Part shown: positions 46,110 through 57,457 of the stretch, piece after piece
Layout of the letters: the number at the start of each line of letters is the position of its first letter
How positions within the stretch are numbered: the first letter of the stretch is position 1
Source of the DNA: Mycoplasmataceae bacterium
GTDB lineage: Bacteria; Bacillota_I; Bacilli_A; Mycoplasmatales; Mycoplasmoidaceae
Direction: 5' to 3'
Length of the DNA: 64,000 nucleotides
NCBI GenBank assembly: GCA_031282505.1
Contig: JAITDP010000007.1
Location: forward strand, 1-64,000
Notes under the pieces: generated by a model
What the model saw: only the letters and a program-made list of their open reading frames with translations
What the model was told of the DNA's origin: nothing
Databases searched by the model: none
Program-made: the position numbers and the translations under genes

Positions 46110-48104
46110 TTACTTAGATAATAATTTCTTACTATTTTTAATAGTATTTTGTGTCATTCTTTTAGCGCAATCCAAGCAATAACGAATGTGGAAATTGAAT
46201 CCTAAATATGAAATATTTGTTTTTTCATAAGCGTTACGAACAATACGTTCAATAATTTCAGCACTTGGGTAATCATCAAACTCAATATATGAAATATGAC
46301 CAGCATTACATAGTTTATGATAAGGAGCTTCGATTTCTATTTTTTTAGCGTATGAAATTGGGAAATCAACAGGAACATGGAATGAGTTAGTATAAAACTT
46401 CTTTGAAGTTACTCAATCAATATCACCTAAATATTTTTCATCAAGTTTTGTAAATTTATCACTTAGTCCTTCAGCTGGCGTTGCATAGCAAGAGAAGTTT
46501 AGTTTATATTTGTTTTTAAAATCATCAAGGCGACTTCTCAAATGAGAAACAATTTTAATTCCTAATTTTTGTGAAGTAGCACTTTCACCATGATGTTTTC
46601 CTGTCAAAACTTTTAATGTTTCAGCAAGCCCAATAAAACCAATACCAAATGAACCTTGTTTTAAAATTGGCTCAATTGAATCATTAAGATCTAATTTTTC
46701 AGATCCTTTCATAATTTTTTGTCCCGCAACAAAAGGTAAGTCTTTGACTTTTAGTTGTTTAACAACACTATAACGGTGCATTAGTTGTTCACGACATTCT
46801 TCTATTTTTTCATCAAATAATTTAAAGAATGTTTTTATGTTTCCTTTTGAATTGATTGCAATTCTGACTAAATTTAATGTAACAGGAAATATATTTCCTC
46901 TACCATCTGTACCAGGTTTACCATTGACGTTTGACAAAATATAAGTACGGCAACCCATAGTTGCGGGATAAACTCCTTTGTCAAAATATTCTTTATTAAA
47001 GTCAGCGTCCATGTTCATGAATGTAGGGTTCATTCTTTGACTAGCTACATATGTAGCAATTTTAAATAGGTAATAATATTTATCTTTTGGATCACGGTTG
47101 TGTCCTTTTTTAATACGGAAGATAATGTTTGGGAATATTGGTTGTTCTCCATTTCCCATACCTTTCATATATTCTTCTAATAATGCTTGACACACCATCG
47201 CAGCTTCTGGTGTATCGCAAATACCTACATTAATAGAAGAAAAAGGAACTTGTGCACCAGCACGACTGTGCATAGTGTTTAAGTTATAAATAACTTTTTG
47301 CATTGATTGTTTAACTCTTTTAATTAATATTCTTTCAGCAATTTCATTGATCTCATTTTTAGGAACATTATGGTTTTCAAGATCTTTTTTAATTTCAATT
47401 CTTGTTAAACGAACAAATGGTGCCATGTCATTATCAAAATTAGGATGTGCTTGCCCTCCGAACATATCATTTTGTGATGATTGCATTAAAATGCAACTCA
47501 AGTCAGCAGCAGTTTCAATTCTTTTAGCAGGATTAATCATACCATACCCTGTATTGAATCCTTCAGATAATAATTTATAAGTTGGAAGATGCAAACAATT
47601 AACAGTTAAATTGTATGAATCAAGATCATGAATATAGTAGTCACCGTTTTCATGAGCCTTAGCCATTTTTTGTGGCAATAATTTTCCCAGAACAAATCAT
47701 TTATTTGCTTCTGACGCTATACGTAGTAACTTAGCAGAGAAATTGTTACCAACATTTGCATTATCTCTGTCAGTCTCGATGCCAATTTTTTCAATTGTTT
47801 TAACAACAGTTAATTTTGTTTCTCTTACACGAGTTCTTTCTTTTCTATATTCATCATATTGTTTTGCAAGCAAAGCAAATTTATGTTTTTTTAATGTATT
47901 AACTACACAATCTTGAATAGTTTCAACATCCACAATTCCATCAACATAGTTGGATTCTAAATATTTAACAACATCATTGGTTACTTTTTTTATTTCGTTA
48001 TAAGTAATTTTAGCTCCATGATGTTCAGCAGCTGACAAAATTGCATCAACTATTTTTAAAGGTTCAAATTTTTTACTTCGACCATCTCTCTTAATAACTT
48101 TCAT
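46110..48104 (-). CDS. nrdD: Class III (anaerobic) ribonucleoside-triphosphate reductase, lacking C-terminal radical segment
   Basis: NrdD makes deoxynucleotides without oxygen, using a glycyl radical. The 664-residue protein has an N-terminal ATP cone (VIKRDGRSKKFEPLKI), YIHDLDSYNLTVNCLHL, QSSQNDMFGGQAHPNFD, MNPTFMNMDADFNKEYF and TMGCRTY with the likely thiyl cysteine. Homologues close with two zinc CxxC pairs and then a glycyl-radical motif like RVTGYL. Here only the first pair is present (Cys643, Cys646), and the protein stops 18 residues later. The stop is followed by tRNA-Cys after 20 bases, so no room exists for the missing part. No nrdG activase gene is in the window. Confidence 0.88.
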
Positions 48105-48113
48105 GTTATTAAT

Positions 48114-48151
48114 ATTATAATCTTAAACTTTTTTTCTCAAAAATCTATAAT
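48114..48151. promoter_or_regulatory. Divergent -10 boxes for nrdD and the BspA-like lipoprotein
   Basis: Leftward TATAAT at 48114-48119 lies 9 bases before the nrdD ATG. Rightward TATAAT at 48146-48151 lies 7 bases before the GTG start at 48159 and supports that start. Confidence 0.65.
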
Positions 48152-48158
48152 AAATAAC

Positions 48159-50582
48159 GTGAAATGTAAAACTAAACTTTTGGCATTATTGTCATCTCCT
48201 ATCTTACTTGGGGGGGGCTTAAGTCCTCTTTTATTTTTAAATCAATGTGGTAATTCACCAGATGATGACAATAGCCCATCTAATTATGTTGGGGACGATA
48301 CAGGCAGTGATTGAAAGGGACATACTGACGACACTGTTCTTACAATTTCAATAGATAATGACCATGCATCTATAACTAGCGCCTCCTCATATGTAGCTGA
48401 AAACCTGATAATTCCTGATTGAATTAAATCCAATGGCAGGGTTTTTCCGTTGACAAATATAATTGAAGGCGCCTTTTACAATTGTCAACATTTAACTGGA
48501 GAACTCATTATTGGTAATAAAGTAACAACTATAGGCCATTCTGCTTTTTGTAACTGCAGTTTAGACGGTGTTATTATGGGCAATAATGTTTTTAACATAT
48601 TATCTTCTGTATTTTATGGTTGTGAAAATCTTATAACTTCTTCACCTTCAAATCAGTATGTTAATAACAAAATATCATGTTCTAATGATGATATATATTA
48701 TCTTAGGAATGATGATAAATATTACTGTTTTGGATCATATGGAAATGTTTGTGATTCAGGTGATGAACCTAGTGGACAATTAACCCTGCTTTCTGGAACC
48801 AAGGTCATTTGTGGATGTTCATTTTATAGTTGTGAAAATTTAACTGGTGTTTTGAATATTCCAAGCAGTGTTATTGGTATTGCAAGTAGGGCTTTTGATA
48901 CTTGTACAACTCTAAGTGGGGCGTTGAATATTCCTAATGGTGTGAAGTATATTGGTATGTATTGTTTTAATTTATGTTCTGGATTTAATGGCAATTTGAC
49001 TATTCCAAGTAGTGTGACGAATATTGATGATGGTGCATTTAATGGGTGTTATGGTTTGACTGGTGATTTGAATATTCCAAGTAGTGTGACAAATATTGGG
49101 AATAGTACATTTGATGGGTGTTGTAGTTTGACTGGTGATTTGACTATTCCTAATAGTGTGACCAATATAGGAGAAGGTGCATTTAGAAATTGTGTTGGAT
49201 TTATTTCTACTGCTTCATATGCTGACAAAAAAATATCATGTAGTACTGATAATGTATATTACATTATGAATGGCAATAAATATTATTGTTTGGGAGATTG
49301 TAAAAATGTTCTTCCCGATGGCCAAGCTATACCAGCAAATACAGAATTAACATTGCGTTCTGGAACTATTCTTATTGGAAAAGCTGCTTTTAGTAGTTGC
49401 AGTGAATTAGTTGGAAATTTAAACATTCCAGATACGATTGTAGACATTCCATATTATGCATTTTATAGTTGCCAAAATTTAACTGGTACTTTAACTATTC
49501 CTAATACTGTGACAAGTATTGGGAATGATGCTTTTTGTGCATGTAAAAAACTAACTGGAAGTTTAACTATCCATAACAGTGTTGTTGAAATAGGAGATAA
49601 TTCGTTCAAACAATGTGGATTCACAGGAAATTTGTCTATTGGGAATAATGTTAAAAGTATTGGGGAGCATGCGTTTGAGGAGTGTTTTAATTTTATTGGT
49701 GATTTGAATATTCCAAGTAGTGTTGTTGAAATAGGAGATAATTCGTTCACACGATGTGGATTCACAGGAAATTTGTCTATTGGGAATAATGTTAAAAGTA
49801 TTGGGTGGCATGCATTTGCGGAGTGTTCTAATTTTATTGGTGATTTGAATATTCCAAGTAGTGTTGTTGAAATAGGAGATAATTCGTTCAAACAATGTGG
49901 ATTCACAGGAAATTTGTCTATTGGGAATAATGTTAAAAGTATTGGGGAGCATGCGTTTGAGGAGTGTTCTAATTTTATTGGTGATTTGAATATTCCAAGT
50001 AGTGTGACGAATATTGATGGTGGTGCATTTTATAATTGTAGTGGATTTATTTCTGCTACTGCATATGCAGACAAAAAAATATCATGTAGTAGTGATAATG
50101 TATATTACATTAAAAATGATGAAAATTATTACTGTTTGGGATCAGTTGAAAATGTTTATGAATCAAGTGACAAACCTAGTGGACAATTAACACTGCTTCC
50201 TGAAACCAAGGTCATTTGTGGGGATTCATTTTATAATTGTAGTGATTTGACTGGTGATTTGACTATTCCAAGTAGTGTGACGAATATTGGAGAAAATGCA
50301 TTTAGTGAGTGTGTTGGCATAGCTACAGTTAATATTAGTGGCAGTCTTGAAGATATTTATCCTTATGCTTTTTATTCTTGTAGTAACCTTTCTCATATAA
50401 CTTTAACAAATTTTTCTGGGCGACCAAGTTGAAACTGTAATGAAGAATGAACGGTTTTTTCAGATGTTAGTGCTTCAGGAACTATAAGCGTTAGCGGTGG
50501 CTGAGATGCTAGTGATGCATTAAATTTTTTTATAAATAATTTAGGTTTGCCAAGTTCAGGTTGAAATGCTAATATTTTATAA
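48159..50582 (+). CDS. BspA-like leucine-rich-repeat surface lipoprotein
   Basis: An 807-residue lipoprotein. GTG starts the signal peptide, which ends LLFLNQC (Cys30) and contains Gly18-Gly20 encoded by an 8-base G tract (48210-48217). After a short acidic linker come about 25 LRR_5 repeats (pattern IPSSVTNIGxxAFxxCxxLTG), broken three times by a non-LRR block with KKISC...YYxxN...YYCxG. BspA-type proteins bind host matrix proteins or other cells. Three 141-bp tandem repeats lie at 49581-50003. TGA codons near both ends are Trp. The end (LNFFINNLGLPSSGW) resembles that of the broken paralogue at 42566. The only in-frame alternative start would lose the signal peptide. Confidence 0.88.
48210..48217 (+). 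repeat. Homopolymer G8 in signal peptide of the BspA-like lipoprotein
   Basis: Eight G at the same codons as the G tracts of the lipoproteins at 298 and 1193. The gene is in frame as read. Confidence 0.9.
49581..50003 (+). repeat. Three 141-bp tandem repeats inside the BspA-like gene
   Basis: Units start at 49581, 49722 and 49863. Each encodes 47 residues (two LRR units) and the copies differ at only a few bases. Units 1 and 3 are closest; unit 2 differs at ACACGATG and GGGTGGCATGC. The period is a multiple of three, so gain or loss of a unit keeps the frame. Confidence 0.93.
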
Positions 50583-50583
50583 T
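50578..50583 (+). promoter_or_regulatory. -10 box TATAAT of thrS overlapping the BspA-like stop codon
   Basis: Perfect TATAAT, 11 bases before the thrS ATG. It contains the TAA stop codon (50580-50582) of the preceding gene. Confidence 0.6.
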
Positions 50584-50594
50584 AATATTACATC

Positions 50595-52346
50595 ATGTTA
50601 ATTAATAATCGAGATTTAAATAAACTATGTGGTATTTTATTAGCTAAAAGTATTATTGATTTGTATCCTAACGTTCTAATTGGTTCTTTGCAAATTGGCG
50701 ATGATATAAACAATGAAATTGGTTATACATATTCTTTTGACCTTGATGAAAGATTGAACAATACAACTTTCCAAAAAATTATTAAAGCAATGAAGAAAAA
50801 CATTGATCGTGCTTACGAAATTAAGTATGAAAAACTTTCTAAATCTGAAGCTTTAAATTTATTTAAGAATAACAAATATAAACTTGAGTTGATTGAAAGT
50901 TGTGAACAAAATGAAATTGAAATTATTAAATTTGGAAACGACTATATAGATTTGTGTGAACAGCTTTCTATTACTAAATTATCAGTAATTAAAATTATTG
51001 ATTTGCTAAATGTTAGTGGTGTTTATTGGAATCACTCTTCAAAAAATAAACAATTGCAGGCAATTACTGGTGTTGCATTTGAAACACAAGAATTATACGA
51101 TCTTTATAAATCAGAAATTAAAGATAAAGAAGAAAGAGATCACAGATACATAAACAAAAACATGGATTTATTTTTTGTTAGTGATGATATGGCAGGACCA
51201 GGACTTCCGTTTTGGTTGCCTAATGGTGCAGCAATAAAATATGTAATTGATGATTTTGTACACAAATTATTAGTTCGTAATGGATACCAATATGTACAAA
51301 CTCCAGTTTTAGGAAAAAAAGAATTATATGAAACAAGTGGACACTGATTTCACTATCGTGAAAATATGTTTGCACCATGTCAAATAGATAATGACATTGA
51401 AGTTTTACGACCAATGACTTGTCCTCACCACTTAGTAGTTTATATGTACAAACCACGTAGTTATAGAGAACTACCATTCCGTGTATTTGAAGATGCTATT
51501 TTACACCGTTACGAAAGTTCTGGTTCATTAATTGGAATTGAAAGAGTTAGACAAATGCGTTTAATTGATACTCACATTGTATGTGCTCTTGATCAAATCA
51601 AGGATGCAGTTGGTCGTGCATACAAAGTTATTAATGAAGCAGCAGCTGCTTTTGGTTTGCCTCCTCAATGAGTTGACTTATCATTGCACGATTCTAACAA
51701 CAAAGAAAAATTTTTCGAAGGTGAAGAAACATGAAATTTAGCTGAAAATTTACTTCGTAATTTATTAAATGAAATGGGGATTAAATATAAGGAAGAGATT
51801 GGTGAGGCTGCTTTTTATGGACCAAAAATTGATATGCAAATAAAAACTGCTCTTGGTCATGTCATAACTGCTTATACCATTCAATTAGACTTTCTATTGC
51901 CTGAAAAATTTAAACTTGAATATATTGACCAAGAAGGTAAGAAACAACGTCCAGTGCTTGTCCACGCATCTGTCATTGGCACTGTTGAACGTTTCATGTC
52001 GATACTTTTAGAAAATAACAAAGGTATCTTTCCATTTTGATTAGCTCCAATTCAAGTAGAGATTATTACAATTAACAATGATGCACATGGTTCTAAAGCT
52101 AATGAAATGAAAGAAATTCTTTTAGAAAATGAAATTAGAGTTCATGTTGATAATCGCGATGAACGTCTAAGTAAAAAAGTACGTGATGCACAATTAGCAC
52201 ATACGCCATTCTTAATTGTAATTGGAGACAAAGAATCACAATCAAACGATGTTAGTTATCGTAGATATGGTCAAGAAGAAACTATTGTTGCTAATGTTAA
52301 CGAATTTATTGCATTATTAAAACAAGAAAACACTCCTAAGAAATAA
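50595..52346 (+). CDS. thrS: Threonine-tRNA ligase, without TGS domain
   Basis: Charges tRNA-Thr. The 583-residue protein lacks the N-terminal TGS domain of typical ThrS (about 640 residues) and starts directly at the second, editing-type domain. Class II motifs are clear: motif 2 region (RPMTCPHHLVVY, FRVFEDAILHRYESSGSLIGIERVR), the zinc-binding Cys in MTCPHH, motif 3 (RPVLVHASVIGTVERFM), then a C-terminal anticodon-binding domain. TGA at several sites is Trp. It ends 1 base before the convergent potD stop. Confidence 0.93.
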
Positions 52347-52347
52347 T

Positions 52348-54171
52348 TTACAAATTATTTTTTACTCTAACATATCCTCAATGAATATTTGATTTATTCA
52401 AATCTGATAATTCTTGTTCCATACAATTAATAGCTTTGGGAGCATCGTGGTATTGATTTCCAATTTCAATACTATATGTTTGTAAAAGCATTTCCACTCA
52501 AGGATAACATAAGTTATCTTCAGTGTCTTGATCAAAGTCAGTGTACTCACTATATAACTCTTCAACTGTTTCTCAAAAATAATCTGCTCCACAATCAATT
52601 GCTTGATAACTATAGTCATCTTCTTCACTAACTTTATCATATTGATAACCTCAAATGTATTGATCTATTTTAGCTCATGGTGAAACATATAGAACTCAAT
52701 CAAAGTTATTCATACTATCGTATATGTAATTTCCATCATCATCTGTTGCCCAAATTTGATTGGGATCATCATATCAATCCAATTGTGTACCATCTTCATC
52801 AATATATTTAGGATCGCTGTCGGCTGATCCATCAGTTGTTGCCACATGTGTTTGTTGACTATAGTCTAAGTGGTCAAGTAATGTTTTATATGTGAAGTTA
52901 TAGATGCTGTGTGTTTTACTATCATCTAAATTTGCTGTTCCATCATCGTTTGTTTTTATTGATTTGTTATTAATAACAACAGTATCAAGAGCGAATAAGT
53001 TATCTTCTGGTGATATTACATGATATGGTGCTAAACTATCATCATAATTAGGATTCTCAGGATTTAAATCATCTATGTCAAAAGTGCATGCAAAATTATA
53101 TCAAGCATCAGACATCATGTTTTCAGATTTTTCTTGTCCGTTCCCTATAGATGCAAGCATTGAGTCACCATTGTATGCATACATACCATTAGATGAGTCT
53201 TTAACGTCAACATATGTTGCTATTAACATTCCACCATCTGAATTAAGTAAAGCTTGGTTTGTTCCATAATATGGTGAGAAATAGTCATCATATATGTCTT
53301 CATATTCTTTTATACTTCCATCTCCACTTGGATTAACTGCAGGATCACCTGACTTACCATTTTTTTCTCATTGTATTAGTAAACTAATATCAAGATTTGT
53401 TCTGAAATCATCAGTAAATAATATTTTGTTATTATTTCTTCCATTAAATCTTGGATCATGGTTTTCACCTTTTCCAGAAATTGATTGAATATAACTTCAA
53501 TCCAAATCTTCATCTTGATCATTTTCTATTTTTTCGCCTTTATAAGAAAAAACATAGTTTTGTCCAAAATATGGGATGATAAAGTCAAGGATTGAATAAT
53601 TAGTTAAGTGTTGATCTAAATAAGACTGTGGAAAAATATCATTTTGAAAACAATATTCATTAAGTTCTTGAACAATATCATATGTATCACACATTACATC
53701 GATGTTAATTTTATCATCTTCGTTGGTATAAACCATATCTGAGTTTGGATTCCCACTTAAAAGAAATTCTGCGTCATGTCCACATTCAATTGGTTGAAGA
53801 ATTTTATTTTCATCAAGATATTGTAATTCGTTTGGTGAATCATCTCCATATGCTTCTTGTTGCATTTGTCCAAAAGCTTTTCAATCTATTTGTGAAAGCC
53901 ATCCTTCTTTAAGATACCTTAAAGCTTCAGCGTTTGAAGGAACAGCAATATCATATGATTGTCTAAATTTTGCACGGATATCACTATCACTTTGGAAATA
54001 CAAAAAATTTACATCATCTTGATATTTTTTAATTAAATCTGTTGAAAAGTAAGATTCATAATTTGCAAAAACAATTTTATTGTTAGCACTACAACTATTT
54101 AAAGAAAATACCGGTATTAGTAAGCAAAGCAACGCAGGAGATACTAATAATAATTTTAAACTTCTTTTAAT
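52348..54171 (-). CDS. potD: Spermidine/putrescine ABC transporter substrate-binding lipoprotein
   Basis: A 607-residue lipoprotein, lipobox FSLNSC (Cys27), that would capture polyamines outside the membrane. The N-terminal part follows the PotD fold (IVFANYESYFSTDLIKKY, YDIAVPSNAEALRYLKEGWLSQID). The C-terminal half is long and very acidic, with many Asp, Asn, Tyr and TGA-encoded Trp, so it is larger than typical PotD (about 350). Start choice: no ATG, GTG or TTG gives a complete signal peptide. An ATT at 54171 lies 8 bases after AAAGGAGG and overlaps the potC stop, so an AUU start is proposed. The only alternative, TTG at 54132, would drop the basic N-terminus. Confidence 0.78.
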
Positions 54172-54997
54172 ATCTAAATCCTCCTTTCTTTTTTTGTTTT
54201 AATTTTATCTGTATTGATTTTTTGATAGAAAGAATTACAGTAGCTACTAGTGTAATTAAAATTACAATTGCTCCAAAAGTTATAACTCAAGCTTTAATTC
54301 CTTTTCTTGTTGAATAGATTGCAGTACCAATTGTTTGAAATGAACCATTAACTAAGTTTGTAATGACAAAGTCATCAAGGCTCATAGAGAAGGCAATTGT
54401 GGCTCCGCCAATTATTGCTGGCATTAAATATGGAATGATAACTTTAAAAAATGTTTTTGTTTTACCATATCCCATATCATAAGCTGCATAAATTATATTT
54501 ATATTCATTTTTGACATTCTAGGATATATTACAACGATTGCGTATGGTATACCGAATGATATGTGTGCAAGAATTACAGTGAAGAATCCTAAATCAACTC
54601 CTAATGGAATTAATGTAATAGAAAACATTACAAGTAAACTAATTCCTGTAATTGCATCAGGTGAAACGATTGTTAGATTACTTGCTAATAAAACACTTTG
54701 TGTCTGCATTTTTTTTGCTCTTCATATTCCAAAACAAGTAACTGTAGCTATTATTACAACAACTGGTGTAACAATTAAACCAAGTAGTAAACTATTAATT
54801 AATGCAGTGACAAATTGATTGTCAGTAAAAAGTGTTAAGTAATTAACAAATGTTGGAACACCAAAATTTGTATCAATGTTTCCACGTGATGATACACCAT
54901 TAAAACTAATCATTATGATTAATACCAAAGGTATGTATGTAATAACTAAGAAAAATAGAATGTATCATTGTTTTACAAAACTTTTAAATTTTTGCAT
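54167..54997 (-). CDS. potC: Spermidine/putrescine ABC transporter permease
   Basis: One of two membrane subunits of the polyamine importer. The 276-residue protein has about six helices and the permease loop that docks on PotA (AAYDMGYGKTKTFFKVIIP). Its ATG overlaps the potB stop and its stop overlaps the proposed potD start. Confidence 0.9.
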
Positions 54998-55869
54998 TAC
55001 AACTCATCTCCTTTCATTTTAATTTTTCTGTAAGTTTTTTTTGTGATAATAACAGCAGCATAACCAAAGGTTAATACAGTGATTAAGATCAATGATAATG
55101 TACTAGCTCTTGCTAATGCTATTTCACTTGTAGTAGCTATACTTCCTTCTTCATAAATTATGTCTCCTATAAGCGAACCATCTGGAGAGTTATTTAAAAA
55201 TGCTGGCACAGCTACTGTAACAAGAGCTGGCAAAAACACTAATGTGATTCCACTAATCATAGCTCCCCATGTATATGGAATAACAACTTTAAAAAATGTT
55301 TGGAAACTATTACGACCCATATCATAACTTGCATTAACAATATTTGCAGGCATATTAATCATTGTTGTATATAGTGGTGTTAACATGTAAGGTATATATA
55401 AATATACAAGTCCAATAATTGTTCACATGTTACCAAATGTAGAATTTTCAAATCCATTAACAGCATCAAAAAATGTTTTCAATCCAACTAATTTTACAAG
55501 AAAACTTGTTCATATTGGTGCAGTTGCAATAAAAATTACAATACTTTTGTATACTTTACTTTTTGTTCTTGAAAGAAAAAAGCAAAATGGATAAGATAAT
55601 ACTAAACATATTAATGTTGCAATTACAGCAACTATCAAAGATAATACTATTTTATTTAAAATAAATGTATCTATGAAGGCAAAATCTCAGTTGTCTTTAA
55701 TTGATGCACCTTGGACTGGAACAAAAGATTTAATAAAAATTAAAATTAAAGGAATAATAACTAATAACAAAGTAATTAGTATAAATGGAATAATTAAAAT
55801 AAGCTTATTCCTATTGCTTATAGAGTTGGAAAAATTTTTAAATTTGTAAATTTTATTTTTGTTTTGCAT
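54997..55869 (-). CDS. potB: Spermidine/putrescine ABC transporter permease
   Basis: The second membrane subunit. The 290-residue protein has about six helices and the EAA-type loop (ASYDMGRNSFQTFFKVVIP). Several TGA codons are Trp. It starts 3 bases after the potA stop. Confidence 0.9.
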
Positions 55870-55872
55870 ATA

Positions 55873-57396
55873 TTACCCCTTTGTGTTAGGGATGAAGTGA
55901 ACATCATTAGGGTTTCATTTAATTCCTACTTTTTCGCCAACACTATGCGTTACTGTAGATTCAATAGAAATATCTTGATTGTTTCATTCAAGGATGATAT
56001 CATTCATAAGTCCTTTATATATAACGTTCTTAATTTTTCCATTAATAAATCCTGCATTTACTTTAGTAATTACAATATCTTCTGGTCTTACTAAAAACAA
56101 TCCATCTTTATTAATTTTTTCAACATTTGGATTATCACATTTCATTTTGTTATTTTCAAAATAATATCCTTTTTTTGTTTTTTTAGCAATAAAGAAATTT
56201 GCATGACCTATAAAAGATGCAGTTCATTTGTTTATAGGATCATCATATATAGCACTTGGTGTTCCAACTTGTTGAATTTTTCCAGCATTCATAACAACTA
56301 TTTTAGTTGACAAACTTAAAGCTTCTTCTTGATCGTGTGTAACTAAAATAAAAGTTAATCCTAATTCTGAGTGAAGACGTTTTAATTCAAGTTGCATTTG
56401 ATGTCTAACTTTTGCATCTAAAGCACTTAGTGGTTCATCTAGAAGAATGATTTCTGGTTCAATAACAAGCGAACGAGCAAGAGCTACACGTTGTTGCATA
56501 CCACCAGATAATTCACTTGGGTATTTTGTTTCTTTACCATGTAAACCTATTTTTTCAATAATATCTTTTGTTCTTTTTTTAATTTCACTTTTTGTAAGCA
56601 AACGCATTGCATATTTTTTTTCTTGATTTTCATATTGCATGTTAGGGAAATTTTGTCAATATGAAATTCAACTATATTTATTTGCTATTTTTCTTTTAAG
56701 TTTGTCAACAACGACATCAATTCTTTGTTTACTTAAAAACCATTTACGTAGGTTAATGAATGTTTTGTCATATTCAGTTGATTTTTTATTTAACTTCATA
56801 TCTAACATTAATTTTCCGTTTTTAAGTTTAGTTTGTTTTAATGATTCTAAGTGTAAAACTTTTGCCTTGTAGTTACCTCAACGCATGTTTTTGATTTCTA
56901 CTCATTCTGGATGTTTGTCATATTTGCTTATTGCTTTAGACAAATCTTTTTGCAAAGCAACTATATCTTTTTGTAATTCCTTAATGTTATGATTTGCTTT
57001 AATTAGGTTTTGTTTTTTATCTTTAAGCATTTTAACTTTAATTTTTTCTAAATTAGTTGATTCATTAGGCACACGGAATAATTTTAAACCAAATTTAATA
57101 TTGCCAGCAACTGTAAGATTTGGAAATAAAGCATAGTCTTGAAATACTGTTGATGTAACTCTTTTGTTTGGTGGAATATCGTTTATGATGTTACCATTAA
57201 TGCAAATTGTTCCTTCAGACACTGTTTCAAAACCTGCTAACATTCTAAGTACAGTTGTTTTTCCACACCCACTAGGGCCTAAGAATGTTACAAAGTCTCC
57301 TTTATTTATTTTTAAGTCAAAACCTTCAACTGCGGTGAAACCGTCATCATAAGTTTTTCCTACATTTTTAAATTCTAGGTATGTTTTTTTTATCAC
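55873..57396 (-). CDS. potA: Spermidine/putrescine ABC transporter ATP-binding protein with large insertion
   Basis: The ATPase of the polyamine importer. The 507-residue protein starts with GTG. It has Walker [10 protein letters not shown] (40-48), the Q loop ([11 protein letters not shown]), signature LSGGMQQR (from 296), Walker [13 protein letters not shown], and a C-terminal TOBE-like domain. Walker A and the signature are about 250 residues apart instead of about 95. The extra 150 residues (about 115-270) form a Lys-rich, coiled-coil-like insertion. A long PotA is known from Mycoplasma genitalium (MG042), so the insertion is a lineage trait. First gene of potABCD. Confidence 0.93.
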
Positions 57397-57457
57397 TTTT
57401 CTACTTTAAGTATATAGCAAAAAAATAAAACGTGTTGTTCATGCAACAAAAAAAGAC

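Noticed and set aside
49463-49952. Long open frames on the minus strand inside the BspA-like gene
   Set aside because: They are shadows of the 141-bp repeats and encode simple repeated sequence; the plus-strand frame has the signal peptide and LRRs.
49581-50003. Regular repeats that might be a CRISPR array
   Set aside because: The repeats are 141 bp, contiguous, in frame and without unique spacers. No cas genes are nearby.
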